This document shows positions 1-10,259 of a DNA stretch of 43,114 nt, piece after piece. A model generated the notes under the pieces. It was not told where the DNA came from, made no database searches, and saw only the letters and a list, made by a program, of their open reading frames with translations. The position numbers and the translations under genes are program-made. Source of the stretch: Lingula anatina (taxonomy: Eukaryota; Brachiopoda; Lingulata; Lingulida; Lingulidae); assembly GCF_001039355.2 (NCBI RefSeq), contig NW_019775455.1, positions 328,039 to 371,152 on the forward strand, read 5' to 3'. Numbering within the stretch: the stretch's first letter is position 1; every line of letters starts with the position of its first letter.

Positions 1-250
1 GGCGCAGTTTTGAATCGTTTGCATCCCGGAGTCATTGCGAAGATGGCAGAAAGTTTCCTGTGTAACTAACAGGTGTTGTGCACGGCTGTGTTTAAGAAAT
101 AATTATAATCGTTTCCGGGTTTATGCATGCTCAGTGGTATTTATAGATAAACGTGCAAATGTGGAATCCTCGCTGCACGCCTTCAACATAACCGGATAGT
201 AACGACTGAGGTTTCCAAAATGTCTCACCGGTATTAAAACGTAAAGCTTC
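1..250 (-). promoter_or_regulatory. Orphan type I promoter block
   Basis: This block matches the sequence just upstream of the type I array genes (2880-3060, 9230-9430, 17745-17940) and a second orphan copy at 6832-7090. On the minus strand it carries a TATAAATA box at 138-145, the same position as in the type I promoters. No type I signal-peptide exon follows at its downstream side; positions 1-60 instead match the sequence at 6832-6890. The block is therefore probably a promoter separated from its gene, unless a first exon lies beyond the left edge. Confidence 0.5.
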
Positions 251-551
251 CGGGATCCAGCAAATTACATATAGTATTAGTACATAAAGTATATTATTAT
301 GACAAGAGTCAAGGCTTATGGTGGATGCCTGACACTTATTTGTCACCCGAGGCGTCGAGGTCCGTGTAATAAGCAATCAAAGCAGGTGGGGCGTGGCGTG
401 GAGGGATGCACTAATGATAGTTGTAAGTTTCCCACAGCGTTTTTACAGAAGAAAAATTCTTGTGCAAGTGCACTTTAAAACAGTATTGACTTTGAATAGT
501 GGTCACACGGAGTGTCAAAGGTCACTGAAAACAACATTCTAGCTACTGAAC

Positions 552-723
552 CGTGCAGGCCCGTAGCCAGGGGGGGTTCGGGGGGTTCGAAAGAACCGCC
601 CCTTTTGCCGGGAAAAGGTCCACTCTGGATAAAATTTGTTCTAGGTACATGAAGTTTTTATGGGAAAAGGTCCACTTTTTCAGAAAAAGAACCCCCCTTT
701 TGAAATTGCTGGCTACGGGCCTG
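552..723. mobile_element. MITE, 172 bp, GAAC target duplication
   Basis: Inverted ends CAGGCCCGTAGCCAG (556-570) and CTGGCTACGGGCCTG (709-723) flank a G/C-rich interior. The 4-base direct repeat GAAC lies at 548-551 and 724-727. Paralogous copies of the surrounding block at about 7670 and 16795 lack the element and show a single GAAC, so the insertion and its target-site duplication are directly visible. No transposase is encoded. Confidence 0.8.
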
Positions 724-1260
724 GAACGACAGAAACATGTTGATGATAAAGGAAAGCCTCTAGAGACACCTCTATAAGTCAAGGAGATGGATGGCGGGGT
801 CTGTACGTTTGCTAGTTGCCAAAACCGCGTCCAGCTATTGAGGTATGCAGCCAGGAATATAATGCTAGCATATACAGTGTATACACCGTTTAAGTAGGCA
901 ACTACACGCACCCACTTCAGCACTGTGATAATGTCAGTATCAATGAATTATATGTAAAAATTGCATGGTCTGGTTAAGTTGCCCTCTCACCCAAAATATC
1001 GCGTGAGAATATCGGTAACAAGGCCAACGAACCATGAAAGTGTTCTGCAAGTATTATTGAAATCTTTGGCTAAACGTGTATTGTTTTGCTGAAGAATGAG
1101 TATGTTATTCTTGAAATTGGAATTTCAATGTAACGGTATCCTCACAATTCTTCTGATTAACATCATTTTAGATTTTGTTAGAAAAATAAATTTTGTACAT
1201 GCAATATTTTGATTGTTCATAGATTCTAAATAGACAAAGGCACATAATCTACACACACAA

Positions 1261-1264
<4 letters not shown>

Positions 1265-1297
<33 letters not shown>
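1265..1297. repeat. (GA)n microsatellite
   Basis: A pure GA run within spacer block X; equivalent runs occur in the block copies near 13100 and, inverted, at 16259-16319, where it joins a (GT)n tract. Confidence 0.95.
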
Positions 1298-1300
<3 letters not shown>

Positions 1301-2087
1301 CTGCAACACGTATTACGCAGTGAAACTAATAGTTGCTTTCTTTGTGTATTCATACCTTATGGCTCTGTTTATTTTTACCATTACGACGCAACACAAAAAT
1401 GGCATTGACTAACTATAACCTCAAAAGAATACTCTTATTCTCCTGTCAATAATTGATTGTGAATCGTATCAAGGATTCTTGATCATATACACGTGTACTC
1501 CCCTGGCAAAAAGTGTCACCCTAATGCAATGCGTAAGTGATACAGAAAACTATGTCGTTAACCAGTGTATTTGTTTTTACTCTTAGTTGCCGCATATCGA
1601 AAATATATAATTAGTGTTAGGGTATTTCAATGGTCCCACTAAAATATAGGTAAGTCACTGTTCTACATGTACATCTCACGTCCCCAACTTACACGATAAA
1701 CGGTTGCCTAGTTGCTATGTAATAGTAAAATTAATCTATGGGTACCCATGTAACAAATTAATGTCCACAAATGCGGTAGGGGTGACACCTTTTTGGATGG
1801 GGAATTTATACCGGGGGTAATTAGCTTACTTGGGCCAAACATTTAAGGTAATGTCCTGGACTGAATTTCTTTCTTTTGAAGTTACGCATTCTTACAATAC
1901 CGTACGTTATACGCATGACTTCTTGAAATCCTGTTTGTAACACTGTGTTACAGTGCCTTTAACTCCTCCAAAATTTTGCTACATTTGATCTTTGAAAATA
2001 AAACGCTTTATATGTGAGTTCTAAACGTTATACGGCGTGTGTGGAGTAGACATCTGTCCGACCTTGTTAAATAAGACCCATGCAGTT

Positions 2088-2850
2088 TTATTGCTCTACG
2101 CAAAGATCGCAATCCCTTACGTTTATCCTTGCCTTTTCCTCGGGACAGCACTCGCAGGAGTAAACCTTCATTTCAGGTATGAGTTGGGCAAGACGTATGG
2201 TTTGTTCGAACGTCTCTTCCCTGTGAAACAAATAAAAAACAGTGTTTTAAATTTTGGCTTTTTAGGTCGAATTTTATTTAAACATGAAAATGTCCATTTT
2301 GAGTTCTATGAAAACGCTATTTCGTTTAGCTGTATTCACTTCGAAAAGTGGCCATAACCCTTCGTTGTGTGTTCTGCAAATGCCTTCCATAATTTTATAT
2401 TTTGGTTACCTGATCGGATGAAGATAGTCCCCAGAGGATAGCAGAGTATATCCCAATTATAAGCCAAGGGCAGTTCCAGCTTGACATCTGTGTAAATGCT
2501 TGATTATGTTTACATGTATTTCTGATTTTGTAACCTCAGGCGGCATCAATGTGTCTGAAATAAAGCAGGTGAAGCACCCTATTTCTTTTTCGCCTCTTAA
2601 TAACCAGGAGAAGATACTAAAGGTAATTATAATATTACTAGAGGTAATCATAATAATCTTTTTTTACACTGAAAGACAGTTTAAGATACGAGACAATTGA
2701 GGTAGCTTTTACTTTTTGCGTGATATCGGTATCATCGATTTTATTGTCAAAATGACTGTTAGCACTGACTACTAACCAATAGGTGACCCAGCTTGTGATG
2801 GCAGCGCTGAAGTCAGCAAGGCGCAGAGAAACAATCCACAGAATTGCACT
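2088..2850 (-). pseudogene. Array copy A (type I), two disabling lesions
   Basis: Three exons correspond to intact copy C. Exon 1 remnant (about 2850-2777) retains the signal-peptide core GLFLCALLTSALPSQAG, but a deletion of about 13 bases relative to C removes the start codon. Exon 2 (2554-2410) follows a good TTTATTTCAG acceptor but has an in-frame TAA at 2459-2457 where C has a Tyr codon. Exon 3 (2220-2088) is fully open for 43 residues and ends with the family pattern CECC...C..C, although it has two extra residues before the last cysteines. The last exon is well preserved beside a broken 5' part, as expected from recent decay or continuing gene conversion. An upstream alternative start would not rescue the stop. 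Confidence 0.75.
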
Positions 2851-3419
2851 GAGTAAAGTTCCCTCTATAACTAATAGTTATGGTGCATGGATGAGTTCTA
2901 GAAATAATTGCTGTCGTTCTCGTGAGTGTGCATGTCCAGTGCTATTTATACATAAACGTGACGATGTCAAATCCTCGCTGCATGCCTCCAACATAACCGT
3001 ACAGCGGCGACTCACGTTTTCAAAATGTCTCGCCGGTATAAACACGTGAGAGCGCAACGCGAATAATGAAATTATTGTTACGGATATTGTTATGGCCACT
3101 GAAACCAAGCATTCTTATACTAGAGTTACTTGATACGTAGAACTAATTGAAATCATACTTATAAACATTTATTTAGTTTTTTCGTTTTTTAAATTGCCAT
3201 ATTTACGGGCCATCATCAACTCTCAGCTGCCGAATGTCATGTAAATATGATTTATTAAACTTTTTGGACTTTGTCGTCAGAATTTCAACCACAGTAAGTT
3301 CTTTGTTTCCTCCAACAAATCGCTGCATTCGGCATTTAAAAATAGTTTATATGCTTTTTACATTAAGTGTGTGTGGAGTAGACATCTGTCCGATCTTGTT
3401 AAATAAGACCCATGCAGTT

Positions 3420-4742
3420 TTAATGCTCCACGCAAATACGGCAACTACTAACCCTGTCCATGGGACAGCAATCGCAGGAATAAACCTTCATTTCAGGCAC
3501 GAGTCGAGCAAGGCGTATGTATTCTTCGAAGTTCTCTTCCCTGTTGAACAAAAAAAAAATCTTTTGAATTTTGACTTTTTACATCGAAAGAACGTACATT
3601 GTATTTTGCCATTATTATGTACATTTTTATTTCGTGCACTATAAACACATTTTTTCTAGTTATATTCACTTTGAAAATTGATCTTTGTTCTGTGCTCTAC
3701 GAATATTTTCCATAATTTTATCCATTGGTTACCTGATCGGATAAAGATAGTCCCCATCGGATGATAGAGTATATCCCAAATGGAAATCTGCAACATAATG
3801 CAGATTTTAATTTATTTCGTACAACCAATGTGCGTGTGTAGGTGTGTCAGAGAGAGAGAGAGAGAGAGAGGATAATGGTAGAGTCAGATACTACTAATGA
3901 CAAGTCTGGCACATTACCGCAACCAAATTCGTCTACATGTAAGTTTTCAATTCTGATGAGACGCAACTCTGAAATTAAAAGATATTAGATTTCTTAAATT
4001 ATCATAATAGTGATAATAATCTTGTTCCACACGCCAGATGTTTGTCTACCAGTTAGATGGGTAAGTGTAGTGCAGTTATCCTTCGTGCGTTGAACTACCT
4101 GTATTGAAATACAAAGGGAGATTGAAGGCTCAATAGCCACAAAGGAAAAGTGTTTAACTCCCAAAAAGGAAGTACGTTGAGTACATGCTTTTTACACACA
4201 GTACACGTGAAATAATTTGTTTACAGAATAACTAAAATTTGGCTTACTTGTCCCAAATGTGCCCATGAATATAACTTAGGTGCTGAGCTTACTATTGCCC
4301 CTTATTTCCACAGCCAGTTTACCGGATTAATTTTGATTGCTCCAATCGAACCCGTGAAAGTGAGTAAGCCTCCCCCCTCCAGTAATGTTATTACATGTTA
4401 GGATCAGTCTGTTTCGTTACCGATACATGTACATGTACACACGCTGTTAAAAACCCACTAACCTATGTCTAACTATCAGGCTCACACGGTACACGCATAA
4501 AAGAAAATAATACTAATACCTGAGGTTCTCCATTCTTCTTTTCCGAAACCATTTTTCAATTGCACTGTTTGATGACATTTGATTTGATTCTATCGTGTGC
4601 ATCATGTGACACCGGTATAGTAACATGAATCTGTTTTAACGGACAAATATGCATTTAATACCGGGTACCTACCGTAAGTTTGTGGTGAATATGCTACAAA
4701 AACCAAGCCGATTAAAATAACATCGCAGAATTGAACCGCCAT
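3420..4742 (-). CDS. Secreted Cys-rich array protein, copy B (type II)
   Basis: Predicted 98-residue precursor from four exons: 4742-4673 (signal peptide MAVQFCDVILIGLVFVAYSP, phase 1), 3968-3918 (ends FGC, phase 1), 3787-3733 (HLGYTLSSDGDYLYPI, phase 2) and 3540-3420. Donors are GTAGGT, GTAATG and GTAACC; acceptors end in TTTCAG, TTGCAG and TTCAACAG. All phases agree. The mature part has six Cys: one at the end of the second exon, then CDCC and C..C near the C-terminus; the last spacer is two residues shorter than in copies C-E. No dibasic processing site is evident. It is probably secreted; function unknown. The stop overlaps ATTAAA, a possible poly(A) signal. I do not recognise the family. 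Confidence 0.75.
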
Positions 4743-4936
4743 CGTGAACCAACTGTTTGCGCGAGAAAGCCGCTTCACTTGCATTAAATGTATTAAGTGG
4801 GGTAGAGAACTATTAAATTCTTAGTGGCTGAACTATTGGTGGGGGGTACGACCTTGAAACTTACAGTCGGGCTGACGTCACTTGCCTTAGCAACCGGCAA
4901 GTTGGGGTAACGCCATTGTAAAAAAAAAAAAAAAAC
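4743..4936. promoter_or_regulatory. Bidirectional type II promoter with CRE and CCAAT
   Basis: This 194-bp interval lies between the start codon of copy B (minus) and a conserved plus-strand ORF. It holds a perfect palindromic CRE, TGACGTCA, at 4873-4880 and an inverted CCAAT box (ATTGGT) at 4835-4840. Both are kept upstream of copy E (CRE 15841-15848) and of the fusion copy (CRE 22143-22150); copy D has lost the CRE part by deletion. CREs bind CREB/ATF factors, so cAMP or stress control is a reasonable inference. Confidence 0.6.
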
Positions 4937-5107
4937 ATGGCGGATCATATTGACTGGTACGTTAAAGTTGACAGACTTTTTAAGATTATATCAATCTTCA
5001 CAGGGCATGATCACATCTGTCAGGATGGGTGTGCCATTACCAGGACGATTTCTTTACAGGATTTTGTTATTAGACGGAGTTGCAACAGGGTTGCGTTGGT
5101 CCCCTAA
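4937..5107 (+). CDS. Conserved 56-residue ORF divergent from copy B
   Basis: The frame starts at ATGGCGG in good context (AACATGG) just after an A-rich tract and ends at TAA 5105-5107. It reads MADHIDWYVKVDRLF, then a segment containing FTGHDHICQDGCAITRTISL. The copy at 22182-22358 is also open with mostly conservative changes; the copy at 15896 is frameshifted by loss of four bases. It may be the first exon of a larger gene duplicated with the promoter. The F.G.D.IC pattern faintly recalls the N-terminus of PEX11-type peroxisomal proteins, but that is a weak resemblance. No strong splice donor is seen. Confidence 0.4.
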   Translation: MADHIDWYVKVDRLFKIISIFTGHDHICQDGCAITRTISLQDFVIRRSCNRVALVP

Positions 5108-5209
5108 GCAGCTTATTTCTTATTTTTCAAAAAAGACGCAAACAAGTGTTAAAACTCTGCTCCCCAGATTGTATTTATATACAGACCATGGGACCCAAGC
5201 CAAATAGCC

Positions 5210-6830
5210 TTGATAACATCGCCGCCAGTAGCTTCATCCCAACTCTTAGAAGCCCATTTCCCAATGTTAAGTCCACATATTTCGTATGATGAAATTCCCA
5301 TAACCAGTTTCGTCTGCCGTATCAGTAATTTTTTCATTCCTCTCCACAGATATACATTACCCTATTTCGCCATTTTTAGCCTTCGTAGTGCATTTCATCG
5401 CATTTCGACGTTCTTTTTTTCAAAACTAACGAAATTACTTTATATACACTTCCCTTCATTTATGTGTAAATTATATATACATCTGTTAAATTTTATAAAT
5501 CATTTTAAAAACCACGAATACGCAAAAAAAAAAAAAAAAAAAAAAATGCCATTGACTTGAACTGGCACAAATGCGATACGCAGGGTGTATTTTACTTCAA
5601 TGCGTGTAAGTTTGCTTATTTCTCCGATGACCCCAATTTTTAAAATGCGTTTGATTTGCTAGGGCAGGTCTCAAACATAACTAAAGAATTGAAACTTTCA
5701 GTAATAGGGTAAAATAAAAACATCGATTTACATGCATTTAATATACTATCCCACGTCTTCAAATAAACAAAAAAAAAAAGAAAATTTAATTAGATCCTCA
5801 TAAATATATGATCGACTCTTCAAAACAACGGAACCCATTGATTTGAATGGGGACTGCTGCGATAGGCCTACACAGGGTGTAATGCACATTAGCTTTGTAT
5901 TTTTGCCATTGGCCCCCAGCATCCTGCATGTATTTCATGCTCTTGGATATCCCTCCACACAAGAAAATAACAATATTAGAGGACACGATTCTCTGTTTAA
6001 AGGTAGGCCTATCAGAGCCCCTTCCCAGAATTGATAAAATAGCTTAAATAAATAGATAGATGAATAAGTAAATAAATAGATCAAGAATTATAAATAAATG
6101 TATAAATGACTAAATGAATAAAAGTGCATGGGAGGATTCGTTTCTAATAAAATTTTGATATTTATGCGAAATGTGATGCAGCAAGCACAGAGAAGTTCCC
6201 CTTTCTGCCGTCGCGGCGCCACCGTCTAGTGCCTAGCTCAACGTTACGATTGTAAAAATATGGAGGTTTGTGAGGCATAATGAACATTTTCACCGAACGA
6301 AACATCATATTTATCATGTACATTATTGGAGCTGACTTGAATCTTTCTAAAAACTGTTCTTGTTTACACAATAACTGTCTGGGGAATAGTATTTATTTTC
6401 AATTTTGACCTTATAAAGCGGGGAGGGGGGCGGGTAGAGGGTGACATTCACGTGTAGCCTACAGTACTTGCCCGTTGAGCCTTCCCTTGACTGACATTGT
6501 AAATTGTAAAAGTTTCGATGGGGGGTAGTGGAAATTACATGAACTGTGTGAGACAAAAAAAAAAAACCCCTGCTGATTACTGTCAGCAGATAATTATTTT
6601 GATTGACGACTACTGTAAATCAAACAAAGCAAGCCAATTTCCACGTGTATATGTATCTGACAAAGAGTAAGAATTCAAACACGTACACGTTCAGTGCACA
6701 AGCAACTTCCTGTTTAACATGTCTGAGAACAAGAAATATTTCTTGGTAGTATTTGAACAGTTAAGTGGCTGATGGCACGATTAAATGCCCACAAACATAA
6801 TCAAATCTGCTATCTCCCACCAACCACCTT
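5210..6830. other. Non-coding spacer with dispersed repeats
   Basis: I see no convincing gene here. It holds an A24 run (5523-5546) and two diverged copies of a short repeat containing CCATTGA...TTGAA...TGCGATA...CAGGGTGTA (about 5547-5592 and 5833-5885), a motif repeated in a way typical of a dispersed element. Short open frames overlap on both strands with no support. Confidence 0.5.
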
Positions 6831-6831
6831 G

Positions 6832-7090
6832 GCGCAGTTTTGAATCGTGTGCATCCCGGAGTCATTGCGAAGAAGGCAGAAAGTTTCCTGTGTAACTAAC
6901 AGGTGTTGTGCACGGATGAGTTTAAGAAATAATTATAATCGTTTCCGGGTGTATGCATGCTCAGTGGTATTTATAGATAACTGTGCATATTTGGAATGCT
7001 CGCTGCACGCCTTCAACATAACCTGATAGAAACGACACGTTTCTAAAATGTCTCACCGATATTAAAACGTGAAGATGCGACTCTAACAAT
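6832..7090 (-). promoter_or_regulatory. Second orphan type I promoter block
   Basis: The block is nearly identical to positions 1-250 and retains the minus-strand TATAAATA box (6968-6975). It is followed on the minus side by unrelated sequence rather than a type I signal exon. A 34-codon frame beginning MTPGCTRF starts near 6865 on the minus strand, without other support. Confidence 0.5.
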
Positions 7091-7104
7091 GAAGTTAATA
7101 TTAC

Positions 7105-7300
7105 TTCCTCCAAGGAGGTGTGTTTTGCTCGTTTGTGATTATTAAAACAACCTTACACATTTTGGGCAGATTTTCAATAATGCTTACAAATGAGCTAATT
7201 TATAAGGGATTTTATTTCGGTAATAGGTAATAATCAATCAATTGAGTAATTTAATGAGAATTGAGCTGCCTTGGCTGAGATCTCAGTTTTTCCAGTTAAA
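7105..7300 (+). repeat. Dispersed repeat with CCTCCAAGGAGG end
   Basis: It begins CCTCCAAGGAGGTGTGTTTT and ends near GAGCTGCCTTGGCTGAGATCT. Related copies lie at about 17950-18190 (+), 23776-23993 (-) and 24040-24290 (+). No coding capacity is visible; it looks like a short non-autonomous element. Confidence 0.6.
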
Positions 7301-8431
7301 CCCAAATACGAGATATAAGAGCGTTTTATTTCTTAGAACAGATTCATGTAACTGTGGCCTTGCCTCTTGAGTGCATATGTTTATGATAAGAGTCCAGGGT
7401 TATGGCGGATGCTTGACACTTATTCGTCACCCTAAGCAGTGTGGAGGTATACGCGTAATAAGCAATCGAAGCAAGCGGAGTATGGCGTTTTACCAATACA
7501 CTTAGGGTGTGTGGGAGAGATGCACTAATAATAATAATAATAATATTTGTAAGCTTCCTACGGCTGTTTCACAGAAAAAAACTCGTAAAACTGTTCAGTA
7601 AGTATTGACTTTGAACAGAGGCAACTCTGAGTGTCAAAGGTCACAGAAAAGAACCTTCTAGCTACTGAACGACAGAAATTTGCTGATGATAAAGGATGAC
7701 CCCTAGAGACACCTCTGTAAGTCAAGGAGACGGATGCCAAAGGGTCTGTGCGGTTCCTTGTTGCCACAACAGCTCTAGAGGTATGCAGGCAGGGGAGAAA
7801 TGGTAACACATTTATACCGTTAAGTAGCCTTCAACACGTTCCCACTTCAGCACCGTGATGATGTTAGGATCAATGAAATTATCTGTAGAAGAGTTCCTGC
7901 ATGCATTAAGACGTTGTCACCTCGCCGAAAACGTCGCGTGACAAGACCAGCGTGGCTGGTTCACTGCAGTTATTGAACATTTGGCTTACCATGTAGGCCT
8001 ACTATATTGTCAAAGAATGAGAATGTTTGCATTGAAATTGGCATTTCAATTTAAAGTTCTCACAATTCCTTCAGATAAACATAATGTTAGGTTTTATTAG
8101 ATATTTGTACATTTAGTAAGTTTTAACTTTAAAAAATGCTAATAGTTTTTCAAAAATACATAAGCAATTAAAAATACATAAGCAATTACACACGCACATA
8201 GATTTGAAACTATATAGTATACATTCTTTCCTTTCCTTATGTGCAGTTAGGTCCTACAGCCTATGCGTCTTAAAATCTTAAAATGAACACAGAAATGACA
8301 TTGAATCAATGTTGTCTCAAAACACTTCCATTCTGTTAATTGAAGTCAATGTTCGATATCTGATCAAATCAGGGATTCTTGATCATATACATGTATAATT
8401 AGCCTACTTGTTATATAAAACTCATACAGTT

Positions 8432-9189
8432 TTAATGCACCATGCAAAGATCGCAATCTCTAATCCTGGCCTTTTCCTCGGGACAACACTCGCAGGAGTA
8501 AACCTTCATTTCGGGCACGAGATATTCAAGGCTGATGATTTTTTCGAAGTCTTCTTTCCTGTTAAAAAAAAAAACATTTTTTTTTTCGAATTTTGAATAT
8601 TTACACATATTTAACCATTAAAATGTACATTATGACTACTATGAAAACGTTACTTTTTCTAGTTATGTTCGCTTTGAAAATTGGCCATAACCCTGTGTTG
8701 TGTGCTGTGCGAACACCTCAAATAATATTTATTGGTTACCTGATCGGATGAAGATAGTCACCAGAGCAAGGCAGAGTATATCCTAAATATATACCAAGGA
8801 CAGTTCCAGCTGGACAACTACCGTGTAGAACGTTGATTTTATCTACATATTCATTGCCACCTGCTAGTTCATTTGAATTTTGAACTCCAGGCAGCGCCAA
8901 GTTATCTGAAATAAAAAAACAATGAACCATCTTGTCTATATCTTGCTCCTTAATAACTGGGTAAGGTACTAGAGGTAATTATTATATATGTTAAAACTGT
9001 AAAACTATTGAAAATACGAGACAATTGAGGTAGCTTTTACTTTTTGCGTGATATCAGTATCATCGCTTTCTATATCACCTTGACGGTAAGTACATGTATT
9101 AACTACTTACCAATAGGTGATCCAGCTTGTGATGGCAGCGCTGAACTGAGCAAGGTGCAGAGAAACAATCCACAGAATTGCACTTTCAT
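8432..9189 (-). CDS. Secreted Cys-rich array protein, copy C (type I)
   Basis: Predicted 123-residue precursor from three exons: 9189-9111 (MKVQFCGLFLCTLLSSALPS signal peptide, phase 1), 8905-8740 (phase 2) and 8558-8432. Donors are GTAAGT and GTAACC; acceptors are TTTTATTTCAG and TTTTTAACAG. The middle exon is uninterrupted and contains LHGSCPAGTVLGIYLGYTLP followed by CSGDYLHPI, where type II genes have an intron after the first Cys. The last exon carries VPEMKVYSCECCPEEKARI and a final C-D-L-C. The mature part has seven Cys, so one may be free or pair between chains. TATA box at 9297-9304, about 110 bases upstream of the start. Function unknown. Confidence 0.8.
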
Positions 9190-9296
9190 CACGGGCTGAG
9201 TAAAGTTCCCACTATAACTAACAACAAACAGTTGAGGTACATGGATGAGTTCTAGAAATAAGTGTAATAGCTCTCGTGTGTGTGAATGCTCAGTGG

Positions 9297-9304
9297 TATT
9301 TATA
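9297..9304 (-). promoter_or_regulatory. TATA box of copy C
   Basis: TATAAATA on the minus strand, about 110 bases upstream of the copy C start codon. The same box is conserved at 2943-2950 (copy A), 17817-17824 (17.7 kb exon) and in the orphan blocks at 138-145 and 6968-6975. Confidence 0.6.
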
Positions 9305-9798
9305 ACATAAACGTTACGATGTTAAATCCTCGCTGCACGCCTCCAACATAACAGAACAGTAACGACTCACGTTTCCAAAATGTCTCGCCGGTATAAGCAC
9401 GTGATCTCGAGCGCAACGCGAATAATGAAATTATTGTTACGGATATTGTAATGGCCACTGAACCAAGCATTCTTATACAAGAGTTACTTGATACGTAGAA
9501 CTTATTGAAAATGATGCTTATAAACATTTATTTAAATTCGTGTTACAGCACCTTTTTTTAATTGCCATATTCACGGGTCACCACTAACTCTCAGCTGGTG
9601 AATATCACGTGAACATGATTTAGTAAAATACTTGGACTTTGCATGTCGTCAGACTGTCATCTGCACTTAGTCTTTCGTTTGAACTTTCCTCCAACAAATT
9701 GCTATATTCGGTCTTTAAAAACACTTCATATGCTTCACACATTAAGTGTGTGTGGAGTAGACATCTGTCCGACCTTGTTAAATAAGACCCATGCAGTA

Positions 9799-10228
9799 TT
9801 ATTGCTCCACGCAAAGACCGCAATTCCCAATCCTGGCGTTTTCCTCGGGACAGCACTCGCAGGAGTGAACCTTCATTTCAGGCACGAGTTGGGCAAGGTG
9901 TATGATTTGTTCGAAGTTCTCTACCCTGTTAAACAAAAAACATAATTTCTTTAGAATTTTGGCTTTTTACATCGAAAGAACGTACATTGTATTTTGCCAT
10001 TATAATGTACATTTTTATTTCATGTACTAAGAAAACATATTTTTCTAGTTATATTCACTTTGAAAATAGGTCATGCCGAATATAATGCTATCTGTTGGTT
10101 ACCTGATCGGATGAAGATAGTCACCAGAAGATGGCAGAGTATATCCCAAATGTAATTCTGGAACAAAATGCAGATTTTGTTCAACTAATGTGTGTGCACG
10201 AGCGCGCGCGCGCGCGCGCGTGTGTGTG

Positions 10229-10259
<31 letters not shown>

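Larger units (their letters stand above)
280..1420. repeat. Duplicated array spacer block (block X)
   Basis: This spacer recurs in direct orientation around 7380-8100 and 12100-13300 and in inverted orientation at about 16130-17050. Landmarks shared by all copies include the sequence around CTCAGTAGCTAGAAG and the string CAGTGCTGAAATGGG near the former block's centre. Short open frames exist in it (for example 543-923 minus) but they differ between copies and break, so I do not call a gene. It seems to be non-coding sequence carried along when the array expanded. Confidence 0.6.

Noticed and set aside
9643-9945. Plus-strand ORFs containing DICPTLLNKTHAV...LFLGTALAGVNLHF, repeated at six sites (also 2037, 3234, 8408, 13725, 19375)
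   Set aside because: They are antisense to the conserved terminal exon of the array genes. The minus-strand frame has a splice acceptor, conserved Cys pattern and stop, which explains the conservation.
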